The position numbers and the translations under genes are program-made. Below are positions 1 to 8,232 of a stretch of 46,062 bases of DNA, in pieces (within the stretch, counting starts at the first letter, position 1; each line of letters opens with the position of its first letter). Source of the DNA: Clostridia bacterium (GTDB taxonomy: Bacteria > Bacillota > Clostridia > Oscillospirales > CAG-272); assembly GCA_017466375.1 (NCBI GenBank), contig JAFTUH010000020.1, forward strand, positions 1-46,062. The letters run 5' to 3'. A model generated the notes under the pieces. That model searched no databases. It was given only the letters and a program-made list of their open reading frames with translations, and was not told the origin of the DNA.

Positions 1-5
1 AAGGC

Positions 6-34
6 TTGACAAGCCACGTTTTCTGTGGTAAAAT
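6..34 (+). promoter_or_regulatory. Sigma-A promoter for rplU-prp-rpmA
   Basis: A perfect -35 box TTGACA (6-11) is followed after 17 bases by TAAAAT (29-34). Transcription would begin near 41, leaving a structured leader of about 75 bases before rplU. Spacing and box match are close to consensus, so this is a confident call from sequence alone. Confidence 0.85.
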
Positions 35-40
35 GTATTC

Positions 41-116
41 TGCCGCATAATGCGGGCTTTAATGCGGATACGCAGCCCGTCTTTAGCGAGTCATAAATGA
101 AAGAGAGGTGCTTTCC
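41..116 (+). ncRNA. Probable L21 ribosomal-protein leader
   Basis: The leader before rplU folds into a stem pairing CGGGCT (53-58) with AGCCCG (74-79), with an inner GCG/CGC stem (64-66 with 71-73). Firmicutes are known to carry an autoregulatory L21 leader at this place (Rfam L21_leader family). Position and hairpin fit that family, but the match was not computed. A second small stem, CCGCA (43-47) with TGCGG (51-55), shares bases with the first and would exclude it. Confidence 0.6.
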
Positions 117-428
117 ATGTTCGCAGTTATTGAAACCGGCGGAAAGCAGTACAAGGTTAACGAAGGAGACATCATCTTCGTTGAGAAGCTTGCTTGTGAC
201 GCAGGTGAAAAGGTTGAGTTCGATCGCGTTCTTGCACTGGCTACCGCAGACGGCTTCAAGGTCGGCAATCCTGTTGTTGCAGGTGCTAAGGTTACGGCTA
301 ACGTCGTAAAGAACGGCAAGGCTAAGAAGGTCGTTGTTATGACCTACAAGGCTAAGAAGAACGAGAAGAAGAAGAACGGTCACAGACAGCCGTACACCAA
401 GCTCCAGATCGAGAAGATCGAGGGCTGA
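117..428 (+). CDS. rplU: 50S ribosomal protein L21
   Basis: A 103-residue protein starting [14 protein letters not shown], the hallmark L21 N-terminus, with the lysine-rich middle and the C-terminal [10 protein letters not shown] segment that contacts 23S rRNA. The ATG at 117 is chosen over an upstream in-frame GTG at 108 because AAGAGAGG (101-108) sits eight bases before it and because L21 proteins begin at this Met. It is the first gene of the rplU-prp-rpmA operon found throughout Firmicutes and binds domain I of 23S rRNA in the large subunit. Confidence 0.97.
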   Translation: MFAVIETGGKQYKVNEGDIIFVEKLACDAGEKVEFDRVLALATADGFKVGNPVVAGAKVTANVVKNGKAKKVVVMTYKAKKNEKKKNGHRQPYTKLQIEKIEG

Positions 429-476
429 GTTCTTTGATAGAACCGTAGTTATACGGACGCGTAAAGGCAGAACTGC

Positions 477-827
477 ATGACGAAGATTACTTTTTATCGA
501 CGGGACGGCGTATTTTACGGCTTCCGTGAGCAGGGACATACCGGATACGGCGAAAGCGGGGAGGATGTCCTCTGCGCATCGATTTCCGCTATGACGATGC
601 TCCTTGTCAATACGGTTGAGGTAGCGTATGCTTCCGATATCTCGTATACGATCAGTGAAGATGACACCGAAATTGAGGTAAAGGCACTGGATGCTTTGCC
701 GGAGATCGGTGCGGATGAAAAGAAACAGTATGCTGTTGCAGGGCTGTTTTCGGGATATTACTACCAGCTCATGGATCTCATGGAGGAGTATTACGAATAT
801 CTCGATGTAGAAATCAAAGACGATTGA
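477..827 (+). CDS. prp: Ribosomal-processing cysteine protease Prp
   Basis: A 116-residue protein of the Prp (YsxB) family. The catalytic pair is visible as His21 in [11 protein letters not shown] and Cys33 in VLCASISA, matching the His22/Cys34 pair described for the Staphylococcus aureus enzyme. In Firmicutes, Prp removes an N-terminal extension from ribosomal protein L27 before it enters the ribosome. Here it lies between rplU and rpmA, and the L27 downstream carries the substrate motif, so enzyme and substrate are encoded together. Length and active site are intact. Confidence 0.95.
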   Translation: MTKITFYRRDGVFYGFREQGHTGYGESGEDVLCASISAMTMLLVNTVEVAYASDISYTISEDDTEIEVKALDALPEIGADEKKQYAVAGLFSGYYYQLMDLMEEYYEYLDVEIKDD

Positions 828-856
828 ACAAACGAAATATAACGGAGGATATCAAG

Positions 857-1135
857 ATGATTCGCATTAGTTTACAGTTTTTTGCACACAAGAAAGGTGT
901 CGGTTCCACGAAGAACGGCCGTGACAGCGAGTCTAAGCGCCTTGGCGTAAAGACCGCAGACGGTCAGAGCGTTCTCGCAGGCAACATCATTATCCGCCAG
1001 AGAGGCACGCACATCCATCCCGGCAACAATGTTGGCCGCGGTTCTGACGACACGCTCTTTGCTCTGATTAACGGTAAGGTTAAGTTTGAGCATATCGCAA
1101 ACGGCAGACGCCAGGTTAGCGTATACGCTGAATAA
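857..1135 (+). CDS. rpmA: 50S ribosomal protein L27 with cleavable N-terminal extension
   Basis: A 92-residue L27. It starts [21 protein letters not shown]: the first nine residues form the Firmicutes-type extension, and Prp is expected to cut after QFF to expose AHKKG, the N-terminus that reaches the peptidyl-transferase centre. The ATG at 857 is chosen because GGAGG (844-848) lies eight bases upstream; an earlier in-frame start inside the end of prp would add residues foreign to the family. It closes the operon and is followed at once by a strong terminator. Confidence 0.97.
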   Translation: MIRISLQFFAHKKGVGSTKNGRDSESKRLGVKTADGQSVLAGNIIIRQRGTHIHPGNNVGRGSDDTLFALINGKVKFEHIANGRRQVSVYAE

Positions 1136-1150
1136 TTTTCTGCTGAATGA

Positions 1151-1182
1151 ACGGCATGAGTTACGGCTCATGCCGTTTTTTC
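1151..1182 (+). terminator. Rho-independent terminator of rplU operon
   Basis: A perfect 10-bp stem, ACGGCATGAG (1151-1160) with CTCATGCCGT (1167-1176), has a six-base loop and runs into a T tract (1176-1182). It separates the ribosomal-protein operon from the spoIIIA operon. Confidence 0.93.
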
Positions 1183-1185
1183 TTT

Positions 1186-1213
1186 GCATAAAAATCTTGT
1201 CCGTGCATACATA
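1186..1213 (+). promoter_or_regulatory. Candidate sigma-E promoter of spoIIIA operon
   Basis: GCATAAA (1186-1192) and CATACATA (1206-1213) are 13 bases apart. They resemble the sigma-E -35 (about KMATATT) and -10 (CATACAAT) elements, and sigma-E drives spoIIIA in Bacillus subtilis. No good sigma-A promoter is seen in this gap. The -35 half is weak, so the call rests largely on the gene context. Confidence 0.45.
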
Positions 1214-1242
1214 TGTTGTGTAGATAAAAAGCGGAGGATGAA

Positions 1243-2148
1243 ATGACAAAGACAGTATATGACTCTCCATTTGCTGCTGCGTGTGCGGCTCTCCCGGCGC
1301 ATATCAGAGATGCTGTTTGCACCCTCAGCGGTCTCTACAGCGGTAAATGCAGTGAGATCCGTCTTACGAGAGGCGGTTACGCGTACATAACAGTGCAAGG
1401 GAAGAATATCCTGACAACGTCCCTGTGTACTGATGCCGATATTTCTGAGACGCTTCGTTCGCTATGCGGAAACTCTCTGTATGCACATGCTGAAACGATC
1501 CGGGAAGGATTTATTTTTACAGATAGCGGATTGCGTGTCGGTGTCTGCGGACGTGCTGTCGTTCGCGGTGGATTGGTTGAGCGTGTGGCGGATATTTCAT
1601 CGCTCTCCATTCGGATTCCGCAAAGACACGTCAGTGCCGCTGATGCTTTGTATCCGTACGTTTTGAGTGAAAAAGGCATCCGGGGTATGCTGATACGGTC
1701 GGCGCCCGGTGTAGGGAAGACTACCGCACTTCGTGAGCTTGCCGCCCGTCTCTCAAGCGGAAAGCACCCGCTTCGAACGGCACTGATCGATACGCGCTAC
1801 GAGCTTGCCGCCGGTTTGAAGGGAGGAATGATTGACGTTTTCAGTGGATATCCGCGCGCTGTCGGCATGGAGATTGCGGTGCGCACCATGTCGCCGCAGG
1901 TCGTGATCTGTGACGAAATCGCGGGGGAGGCAGACGCAAGGGCTGTCCTTGACTGTGTGACTTCCGGCGTTGCTGTAGTCGCCTCCGCGCACGGTGAGAG
2001 TTTGAATGAGATTCTGAAGCGCCAATACCTGCGGCAGCTTGTGGACGCTGGTGTTTTCCCAGTGATGGTTGGACTGTATCGCAGTGATGGTCACGTTTTG
2101 CATCGGATAACAAACGCCGCCGGGGAGACACTTCCGTGTCAGGAGTAG
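1243..2148 (+). CDS. spoIIIAA: Stage III sporulation protein AA, secretion-type ATPase
   Basis: A 301-residue soluble ATPase related to type II/IV secretion ATPases. Walker A is SAPGVGKTT (residues 153-161), Walker B is VVICDEI (220-226), and the SAHGES segment near residue 248 is the expected histidine region. It powers the SpoIIIA-SpoIIQ channel that links mother cell and forespore during engulfment. The ATG at 1243 has GGAGG five bases upstream. It is the first of eight consecutive spoIIIA genes in canonical order and overlaps spoIIIAB by 13 bases. Confidence 0.95.
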   Translation: MTKTVYDSPFAAACAALPAHIRDAVCTLSGLYSGKCSEIRLTRGGYAYITVQGKNILTTSLCTDADISETLRSLCGNSLYAHAETIREGFIFTDSGLRVGVCGRAVVRGGLVERVADISSLSIRIPQRHVSAADALYPYVLSEKGIRGMLIRSAPGVGKTTALRELAARLSSGKHPLRTALIDTRYELAAGLKGGMIDVFSGYPRAVGMEIAVRTMSPQVVICDEIAGEADARAVLDCVTSGVAVVASAHGESLNEILKRQYLRQLVDAGVFPVMVGLYRSDGHVLHRITNAAGETLPCQE

Positions 2149-2603
2149 TAGGCGCGATACTTCTGCTCTTGTCTGCCCTCATGATCGGAACCTCCATGCA
2201 GCGTGCGGAATTTGCCCGGATAGATCTTTTGCGGGGAACTGTTCTGCTTCTGTCTCATGCACGCCGACAGATTGCACTTTTCGGGACGCCTGTTGATCGC
2301 ATTTTTTTCGATTTTGCAGACGGATTTGATCCGTCAATCCTGCAAATGCTATCAGAATTGCCCGTAGAGCAGTCACTTCCGATTCTTGCCGACAGATTGA
2401 AGCCGTATGGCAGTTTTCTATTGAAATTTGCCGATGAGATTGGCAGTGGGTACAGAGAGGATGCACTGCATCTCTGCGATTATTGCATCGACACGGCCAA
2501 AGCTGAACTTGTGACTGCTGAGGAAGCGTATTCACGGAGGAAAAAGCTGTATATAACCTTGCCGCTTCTGTTTGCCGTTTCACTTATCGTGCTGTTTATA
2601 TAA
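2136..2603 (+). CDS. spoIIIAB: Stage III sporulation protein AB
   Basis: A 155-residue membrane protein with a hydrophobic segment at each end and a helical cytoplasmic middle, the layout of SpoIIIAB, which resembles GspF-type secretion platform proteins. It starts at a GTG (2136) inside the end of spoIIIAA, with GGGGAG about eight bases upstream, which suggests translational coupling. The family has the RKKLYITLPLLFAVSLIVLFI-like C-terminal anchor seen here. Its length is slightly below the usual 170. Confidence 0.92.
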   Translation: MSGVVGAILLLLSALMIGTSMQRAEFARIDLLRGTVLLLSHARRQIALFGTPVDRIFFDFADGFDPSILQMLSELPVEQSLPILADRLKPYGSFLLKFADEIGSGYREDALHLCDYCIDTAKAELVTAEEAYSRRKKLYITLPLLFAVSLIVLFI

Positions 2604-2623
2604 TTTATCAAAAAGGATGCATC

Positions 2624-2818
2624 ATGGAAGCTGAAATCATACTGAAGATCGCCGGTATCGGGATGCTCGTTGCCGCCGCGTCGCAAATTCTCAGCCGTGC
2701 CGGACGTGATGATCAGGCAATGCTCGTCTCTTTGGCAGGCATCGTTCTCGTACTGCTGATCGTGCTTGAAAAAATCAGCGGTATGTTTACAGCACTGCGC
2801 TCGATGTTCGGATTATGA
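2624..2818 (+). CDS. spoIIIAC: Stage III sporulation protein AC
   Basis: A 64-residue, very hydrophobic protein with two predicted membrane helices joined by a short polar turn (RAGRDDQAM). Size, sequence style and place between AB and AD identify it as SpoIIIAC, a small membrane part of the feeding-channel complex. Its stop overlaps the spoIIIAD start in an ATGA junction. Confidence 0.93.
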   Translation: MEAEIILKIAGIGMLVAAASQILSRAGRDDQAMLVSLAGIVLVLLIVLEKISGMFTALRSMFGL

Positions 2819-3198
2819 CGCTGATCGGCTGTGCATCCGTGGCGGCTGCGGTTGTTTTGATTGCGCTGTATTTGAAGCCTCAGCAAAAGGAAATCGCTTC
2901 GCTTCTTGCGATTGCGGGGGCTCTGCTTTTGTTTGCTGTCTCGCTGACACATGCATCGGGCGCGATCGTCTTTATCCGTAAAACAGTCAGCGGGAGTGCC
3001 TATACTGCGGAGGTTGAAACGATGTTCAAAGCACTTGGAATTGCAGCGGTTGCACAAATTACGGCGGACGTTTGCCGGACGTCAGGGGAGGCGGTTATTG
3101 CTTCCCAAGTTGAGCTTATCGGCAAAATGGAAATTGTCATCCTTGCGCTTCCGCTTGCCGCACGTCTTCTTGCTCTTGCGCAAACGCTTCTATCATGA
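2815..3198 (+). CDS. spoIIIAD: Stage III sporulation protein AD
   Basis: A 127-residue membrane protein with several hydrophobic helices (about residues 2-18, 25-45 and 98-125). It is the SpoIIIAD subunit of the mother-cell part of the channel. It starts at 2815 in an ATGA overlap with spoIIIAC and ends in another ATGA overlap with spoIIIAE, so AC, AD and AE are probably translated in a coupled way. The length matches the usual 125-135 residues. Confidence 0.93.
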   Translation: MTLIGCASVAAAVVLIALYLKPQQKEIASLLAIAGALLLFAVSLTHASGAIVFIRKTVSGSAYTAEVETMFKALGIAAVAQITADVCRTSGEAVIASQVELIGKMEIVILALPLAARLLALAQTLLS

Positions 3199-4325
3199 GG
3201 ATTGTATCGATTATCGCGGTGATTGTATTGTGCCTCTTCTGTCCGGCTACCGTACATGCCTCTGATACCGTTTCTTCTGAGATTGATATTTCCGGTGAGC
3301 TCTCAGCACTCCTCGAAGGCTTGCCTGAGGAGGTGAAGGATGAATTTGCCGGGACACTGACAGACGCCGATGGAGTTACGGATATACGCGACAAATTCCG
3401 CTTCAGTTCCGTTTTTGATCAGCTTTTTACTGCGCTTTCAAATGCGTGGCCGTCCGCCGTATCTTTACTGATCCGTCTATTCGGCTTGATTCTGATTGCA
3501 GGCGTTTTCGCACAGCTGCAGGAGGCGTATGCGTCGCCCTCGCTTGTATCTGCTTTCTCCTTTTGCAGTGCACTCGTTTTTGCCCTTGCTCTCACAGACA
3601 GCGTAACCGCAGTTCTTAACAACGCACAAGAATTTCTTCAGACGCTGACGGCAATAGCAAGTGCATTGGCGCCGGTTGCCGCTGCACTTCTTGCGGCGTC
3701 CGGACAAGTAACGTTTGCGGCGGTGACCAATGCGTCATGGATGTTCCTGTTTTCGCTGTTTGAGAGTATCGGAAGCGTGTTTCTGCTTCCGATTGTACGT
3801 GTGTGCTATTGCCTGGGGATCGTCGGTGCGGTCGCGAAGGAGACCCGCGTGGAAAGCGTTACAAAATGCGTGCGAAAAATCTTCTCAGTCATTATGACAT
3901 TCCTTATGCTCACTGTCTCCTTTGTGATAGGGATACAGAGTGTTCTGGCGCGGAGTGCAGATTCGTTCTCCCTCAAAACAGTCAAGTTCGCACTCGGAAA
4001 CATGATTCCGCTGATTGGCGGCGCGCTATCAGACGCCATTTCCACTGTCAGTACAAGTCTCGGTGTAATTCGTTCCGCGGCGGGCGGTATTTGCGTGTTT
4101 GCGCTTCTCGTTTTTCTGCTGCCGATTATCGTTCAAATACTGCTGCACCGTCTTGCGCTCACCGTGTGTGCCGCGGCGGCGGATATGATCGGCTGTGCGA
4201 CGGAATCGAAGCTGATTTCCGAGGTGAATGCTGCACTCGGCTATATACTTGCGATCGTTGCCTTTTCCGCGGCATTGTTTTTGTTCGTATTGTCACTGTT
4301 CGTTCTTGTCGGGGCCAATGTATGA
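3195..4325 (+). CDS. spoIIIAE: Stage III sporulation protein AE
   Basis: A 376-residue polytopic membrane protein. It opens with a signal-peptide-like stretch ending near VHASD, then a polar region (to about residue 80), then about eight hydrophobic helices to the C-terminus, as in SpoIIIAE. It is the largest membrane subunit of the SpoIIIA complex. Start and stop both sit in ATGA overlaps with spoIIIAD and spoIIIAF. Confidence 0.94.
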   Translation: MRIVSIIAVIVLCLFCPATVHASDTVSSEIDISGELSALLEGLPEEVKDEFAGTLTDADGVTDIRDKFRFSSVFDQLFTALSNAWPSAVSLLIRLFGLILIAGVFAQLQEAYASPSLVSAFSFCSALVFALALTDSVTAVLNNAQEFLQTLTAIASALAPVAAALLAASGQVTFAAVTNASWMFLFSLFESIGSVFLLPIVRVCYCLGIVGAVAKETRVESVTKCVRKIFSVIMTFLMLTVSFVIGIQSVLARSADSFSLKTVKFALGNMIPLIGGALSDAISTVSTSLGVIRSAAGGICVFALLVFLLPIIVQILLHRLALTVCAAAADMIGCATESKLISEVNAALGYILAIVAFSAALFLFVLSLFVLVGANV

Positions 4326-4801
4326 CGCAGTTTGTGATGCTTGTGATAGTCTCGTCTGTCCTGGGGATGCTTGTGCCGGGCGGAGTCGACAGCGGAATGA
4401 AAAAAGCGGTTCGTTTTCTTATCGGAATTGTTCTTCTGATAGCCATTGCCGAACCGATCGTCACAGCTGTTCCGTCTTTGTCATCGCTTCCGCATAGACT
4501 GTACGATCTCCTTTTTCCGGATACGTCGGAGATGGAGGAAATCGAGGATACGTCGGAGAAGTGGGTGATTGAGTACAGCATTACGAATATCGAAAATGGC
4601 GTTTGTTCGCTGATCGAGAAGCGATTCGGATTCCCGAAAGGATCGGTGCGGACGGAAGCGAAAACAGGTAAGGATGCAGACGGAAATCTGACGTTGGAAG
4701 GACTTACCGTATACGTTGGCGAGAGTTATGCGGTATTTGCTGAGGAGATCAAACGGTATATTACCGACATACTTGTCTGCCCATGTGAAGTAGTAACATA
4801 A
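4322..4801 (+). CDS. spoIIIAF: Stage III sporulation protein AF
   Basis: A 159-residue protein starting MTQFVMLVIVSS, with two N-terminal membrane helices (about residues 1-20 and 32-52) and a soluble C-terminal ring-building-type domain. The reading frame is open far upstream, but the ATG at 4322 is taken because it overlaps the spoIIIAE stop in the same ATGA arrangement as its neighbours. SpoIIIAF is one of the ring-forming parts of the sporulation channel. Confidence 0.93.
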   Translation: MTQFVMLVIVSSVLGMLVPGGVDSGMKKAVRFLIGIVLLIAIAEPIVTAVPSLSSLPHRLYDLLFPDTSEMEEIEDTSEKWVIEYSITNIENGVCSLIEKRFGFPKGSVRTEAKTGKDADGNLTLEGLTVYVGESYAVFAEEIKRYITDILVCPCEVVT

Positions 4802-4815
4802 TTGCGGAGGTGTCG

Positions 4816-5301
4816 ATGGATACGGAGAAGTCGTTTTGGATGAGCATTCTGAAAAACAAAAAAATACTGATTCTCATTCTGATCGGTGTGATCGGATTCG
4901 TGCTGCTTATTGCAGGTGAGCGCTCGACGGATATGGACGAGTCGGACGGGGAACAGTCATACTATTCTGTGCGCTTCTATACGGAGGAGATGGAGGCACG
5001 CATTGCCGATCTTTGCCGTCAGATACACGGTGTAAGCGAGGTGCACGTTCTTTTGACGATGGAGGGATCCAGTGAATACGTGTACGCGGAGAATACGTCG
5101 GGAAGCGCGAGAGACTATGTGATTTTGCAGAAGGGCGACGGAAGCGCACCGGTGCAGGTGCATGAAATCTATCCGAAAATCCGCGGTGTCGCGGTAGTCT
5201 GTACGCGAGGAGGTGACAGCGAAATGCAGAGGACGATTACGGAGTTACTATCTGCGGCGCTCGGGATTTCGGCTTCGCGAATACGTGTAGCAGGAACATA
5301 A
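4816..5301 (+). CDS. spoIIIAG: Stage III sporulation protein AG, short form
   Basis: A 161-residue protein with an N-terminal membrane helix (about residues 15-34) followed by an extracytoplasmic domain containing the V-LLTMEGSSEYVYAEN strand region typical of SpoIIIAG. The family forms a large ring in the intermembrane space. The ATG at 4816 has GGAGG (4806-4810) five bases before it; the GTG at 4810 lies within the ribosome site and is unlikely. At 161 residues it is shorter than the 229-residue B. subtilis protein, apparently by loss of the linker between helix and ring domain and of inserted loops. Confidence 0.88.
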   Translation: MDTEKSFWMSILKNKKILILILIGVIGFVLLIAGERSTDMDESDGEQSYYSVRFYTEEMEARIADLCRQIHGVSEVHVLLTMEGSSEYVYAENTSGSARDYVILQKGDGSAPVQVHEIYPKIRGVAVVCTRGGDSEMQRTITELLSAALGISASRIRVAGT

Positions 5302-5370
5302 TGGACTGCAGACATATCGGAATGTAAAGGCGCATATACATGAAACAAATCAGAATCACAGGAGGGTATT

Positions 5371-5961
5371 ATGAAAGAATTCAATCTAAAAGAGAAGCTT
5401 TGCGTGCTTCGTGATAAGACGGTATCGATTGCGGGACGTATCGGGAGAAAAGGAACGGTCGTTATCTGTGCCGTTCTGCTGATCGGTGTCGCCGTGCTGC
5501 TCAACGTATTGCTTTTCAACGGCGGAAATGATGCCGATAAGAATCTTGCGGTCGATATGGGGGCGCTTTCACCTACGGGTGACGGTGATGCAGAAAGCAG
5601 TGCAAGCGTTTACAATTATTTTGAAGCGATGCAGCTGAGCCGTCAGCAAGCGCGCGATGAGGCAATGGAGGTGCTTCTCTCCGTGGCTGAAAGCTCGACT
5701 GCTGTTGCAGAGATGAAAGAGGATGCACTGAACGACATCAGCCAGATTGCCAAGGATATCGAGAGTGAATCCAACATCGAGACGCTCATTCTTGCAAAGG
5801 GATTTGAGAAGTGCGTCGCCGTTGTCAACGGGGATACTGCCAGCGTAATCATCAAAAGCGAGGGTCTTTTGCCAAGCGAAATCGCTCAAATCAGCGAGAT
5901 CGTTTACGAGCAGGCGGGGATTCTGCCGGCGAATCTAAAGATCATTGAAAAAGACGTGTGA
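5371..5961 (+). CDS. spoIIIAH: Stage III sporulation protein AH
   Basis: A 196-residue protein with one N-terminal membrane helix (about residues 31-51) and an extracytoplasmic domain. The helical stretch SRQQARDEAMEVLLSVAESSTA is the SpoIIIAH/YscJ-like signature. In B. subtilis this protein binds forespore SpoIIQ to join the two halves of the channel. A strong GGAGG precedes the ATG, and a terminator follows. A 69-base gap separates it from spoIIIAG, the longest inside the operon. Confidence 0.94.
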   Translation: MKEFNLKEKLCVLRDKTVSIAGRIGRKGTVVICAVLLIGVAVLLNVLLFNGGNDADKNLAVDMGALSPTGDGDAESSASVYNYFEAMQLSRQQARDEAMEVLLSVAESSTAVAEMKEDALNDISQIAKDIESESNIETLILAKGFEKCVAVVNGDTASVIIKSEGLLPSEIAQISEIVYEQAGILPANLKIIEKDV

Positions 5962-5973
5962 GCATATAAGCGC

Positions 5974-6004
5974 AAGGCTGCTGTGCAAACGGCAGCCTTT
6001 TTGC
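5974..6004 (+). terminator. Terminator of spoIIIA operon
   Basis: The stem AAGGCTGC (5974-5981) pairs with GCAGCCTT (5992-5999) around a 10-base loop and is followed by a short T run to 6002. It lies 13 bases past the spoIIIAH stop. Confidence 0.88.
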
Positions 6005-6021
6005 GAATCCGTGCGTATCTA

Positions 6022-6050
6022 TTGACTTTTTGCTTAAAATATAGTAAAAT
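6022..6050 (+). promoter_or_regulatory. Sigma-A promoter for the 6086 gene and DUF3048 lipoprotein
   Basis: TTGACT (6022-6027), a 17-base spacer and TAAAAT (6045-6050). It lies just after the spoIIIA terminator, so the two genes downstream are likely expressed apart from sporulation. Confidence 0.8.
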
Positions 6051-6085
6051 AGATGCAGTATGTAAATTCGGAAGGAGTTTTTCAA

Positions 6086-6394
6086 ATGGAAGATAAAACG
6101 ATACTGGATTCCACCGTTGATGGCAAGTACCTGATGTACAAGGGCAGACCCCTTGTGCGCGGTGAGAACATCATTTGCTACGGCTTTATGGAGGATCCGT
6201 ATATCCTGCAGATGACAATCATGACGACCAAGGAAGTTGGCGGCAAAGAGGTGCCGGACAAGATTCTGATCCAGATTGTCAAGACGGATGCTACGCTCTC
6301 TGCCCGTGAACGTATTGTGAAGCAGGATATGAAATCCGGTTTGTACGAGGCGTTTGACCTCGGTATCATTTGGCTCGAACGGTATCTCGGATAA
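6086..6394 (+). CDS. Small conserved protein of unknown function
   Basis: A 102-residue acidic, soluble protein with no signal peptide, membrane helix or metal motif. Visible segments are TVDGKYLMYKGRPLVRGENIICYG, a two-strand basic turn, and a C-terminal amphipathic helix ending in WLERYLG. GAAGGAG eight bases upstream fixes the ATG at 6086 rather than the earlier in-frame ATG at 6053, which overlaps the promoter. I do not recognise the family. It shares a promoter with the DUF3048 lipoprotein, 16 bases downstream. Confidence 0.8.
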   Translation: MEDKTILDSTVDGKYLMYKGRPLVRGENIICYGFMEDPYILQMTIMTTKEVGGKEVPDKILIQIVKTDATLSARERIVKQDMKSGLYEAFDLGIIWLERYLG

Positions 6395-6410
6395 ACAAAG
6401 GAGCAAGTCT

Positions 6411-7634
6411 ATGCGAACAATTGCACGCAGTTTCTTTTTTGCTTTGCTGGTAATGTGCGTATGTGTTTTTGCAGTTTCCTGCTCGAACACAGTCGGCAAA
6501 TTACCGGAAGACACTACGACATCCAATGAAGATGGTACTACGTCGGACGGTCCTCTCGACACAACGCCTCCCCTGACTCCGGAGACTGATACATCCGCGC
6601 CCGAGTCCGATTCGGATACGACGGCGGGCGATGACACGACGGATTCTGATACTACCACGGAAGGATCAGATGTCGTGGATGTTCCTGCGTACCTCAACCC
6701 CCTTACCGGTCTTCCTGTGAGTAAGGATTTGTCTGCATTCCGTCCTGCGGCTATCATGGTGAATAATATCGCCGTCTCCTGTCCGCAGCCCGGTATCGCA
6801 TCTGCCGATATCATTTACGAATGTCTCGTTGAGGGCGGATTCACGCGTCTTATGGCTGTGTCCATGGATTATACGAATCTTCCGTCGATCGGCAGTATCC
6901 GTTCTGCCCGCCACTATTATCTTGCCATGGCAGCGGATTACGATGCGCTGTTTATTCATATCGGCGGCAGTACGTACGCGTTTGATACGATCGACGAAAA
7001 AGGCGTCAATAACGTCAACGGTATCGAGTGGTATGCATCGAATTACGTCTATTGGCAGGATCCCGTGCGCCTGAAAAATATGGGCTACGAGCACAGTTGG
7101 CTGACGAACGGCGAATCCATTGCGGAAGGTATCAAGTATAAGAGATACCGCACGGCTGCAAGAGCGAATTTTGATTACCCCGTCGATTTCGTTGAGTACG
7201 GAACGACCGTCTCGTACGAGAACAAAGCCGAGCATGTACATATTCCGTATTCTCGTTTGCAGACAACGGACTTTGTATACGATGCCAAGAGCGGATCCTA
7301 TCTCCGCTATCAGTTCGACGGAAAGAAGCATATTGACGGCACGACGGGCGAGCAGTTGGCGTTCGATAACGTCATTGTCTATTACTGCGAGACCGGTCTG
7401 ATCACGAACGATGCACTCAACCGCATCGATGTTCAGACGGAGGGAACCGGCACCGGCTTCTATGCGACGAAGGGGACGTATATCCCGATCACATGGGAAA
7501 AGGACAGCTTTGAATCCCCGATCCGTTTTTACACGGCAGACGGCGAGCCGCTTTATCTGAACGCAGGAAAAACCTTTATCTCGGTCTGTCCGACGAGCAT
7601 CAAAAACGATGTAAGTCTGAATTACGAATGGTAA
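6411..7634 (+). CDS. DUF3048 (YerB-like) lipoprotein
   Basis: A 407-residue exported lipoprotein. The signal peptide ends in FAVSC with the lipidated Cys at residue 24. Residues 28-86 form a Thr/Asp/Ser-rich linker, and the rest is the DUF3048 domain: LNPLTGLPV, then RPAAIMVNN, the IIYE-LVEGGFTR motif, SIGSIRSARHYY, and later KTFISVCP near the end. The family is widespread in sporulating Firmicutes and its function is unknown. The ATG at 6411 has GGAGC nine bases upstream. Confidence 0.9.
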   Translation: MRTIARSFFFALLVMCVCVFAVSCSNTVGKLPEDTTTSNEDGTTSDGPLDTTPPLTPETDTSAPESDSDTTAGDDTTDSDTTTEGSDVVDVPAYLNPLTGLPVSKDLSAFRPAAIMVNNIAVSCPQPGIASADIIYECLVEGGFTRLMAVSMDYTNLPSIGSIRSARHYYLAMAADYDALFIHIGGSTYAFDTIDEKGVNNVNGIEWYASNYVYWQDPVRLKNMGYEHSWLTNGESIAEGIKYKRYRTAARANFDYPVDFVEYGTTVSYENKAEHVHIPYSRLQTTDFVYDAKSGSYLRYQFDGKKHIDGTTGEQLAFDNVIVYYCETGLITNDALNRIDVQTEGTGTGFYATKGTYIPITWEKDSFESPIRFYTADGEPLYLNAGKTFISVCPTSIKNDVSLNYEW

Positions 7635-7638
7635 AGTG

Positions 7639-7672
7639 AAAACACGTCATTCAATGAATGACGTGTTTTTCT
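7639..7672. terminator. Bidirectional terminator
   Basis: A 12-bp perfect stem, AACACGTCATTC (7641-7652) with GAATGACGTGTT (7656-7667), has a three-base loop. T runs flank it on both strands, so it can end both the DUF3048 gene and the convergent SGNH hydrolase gene. Confidence 0.92.
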
Positions 7673-8232
7673 TATAGATGTTCGCGGATAAATCGGGAAA
7701 CTTCCTTGCCGCACTGCTCAATTCCTGCGGGCGAGAGATGTACCGTGTCTTCACAGATAAATTCTTCGGCGTGCGGCTTGACGAATGCGTTCAGATCGTG
7801 GATATGCACGCCCCGTGACGACAGTATCGGCACGATCCGTCTGTTTATCGAGTCAATGTCTGCGTTACGCTTCGCCGAGGCGGTGTGATCATCCAGCGGA
7901 AGTACGGGTGTTGTTGTTGCGAAACAGATCGTTGCGCCTGTTTTCGTCAGTTGATGATGAATTGCCAGCATATCCCTGACGTATTCGGCTTCGGTGGTGA
8001 AGCATCCTGTGTCGGGAAAGAATCGGTTGATGTCCCAGATACCGTTGTTCCAGTAGATCAGATTGGGTGCAGGGAAGCGCTTGAGCCAGTCGGTGAGGCA
8101 GCAGAGCGTGTATTTCGCAAAGCGGCAGTTCTCACCGGGATAATGCACGGTCGCGATATCTGCAAGGGCTTTCGTCACCGTGCTCTGATAATTGATGCGG
8201 ATCGAGTCACCGAGTAAAAGTACGTTTTTCAT
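7672..8232 (-). CDS. SGNH/GDSL-family hydrolase
   Basis: A 186-residue single-domain SGNH hydrolase. Block I is LLLGDSIR with catalytic Ser near residue 9, block III is YWNNGIWD (Asn for the oxyanion hole), and block V is DTVHLSPAG with the Asp/His pair near residue 160. Such enzymes deacylate sugars, lipids or peptidoglycan; the substrate cannot be told. It has no signal peptide, so it is probably cytoplasmic. Its ATG (8232) overlaps the stop of the ScfB-like gene as ATGA, so the two are likely co-translated. The C-terminus is near the terminator. Confidence 0.87.
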   Translation of the reverse strand: MKNVLLLGDSIRINYQSTVTKALADIATVHYPGENCRFAKYTLCCLTDWLKRFPAPNLIYWNNGIWDINRFFPDTGCFTTEAEYVRDMLAIHHQLTKTGATICFATTTPVLPLDDHTASAKRNADIDSINRRIVPILSSRGVHIHDLNAFVKPHAEEFICEDTVHLSPAGIEQCGKEVSRFIREHL

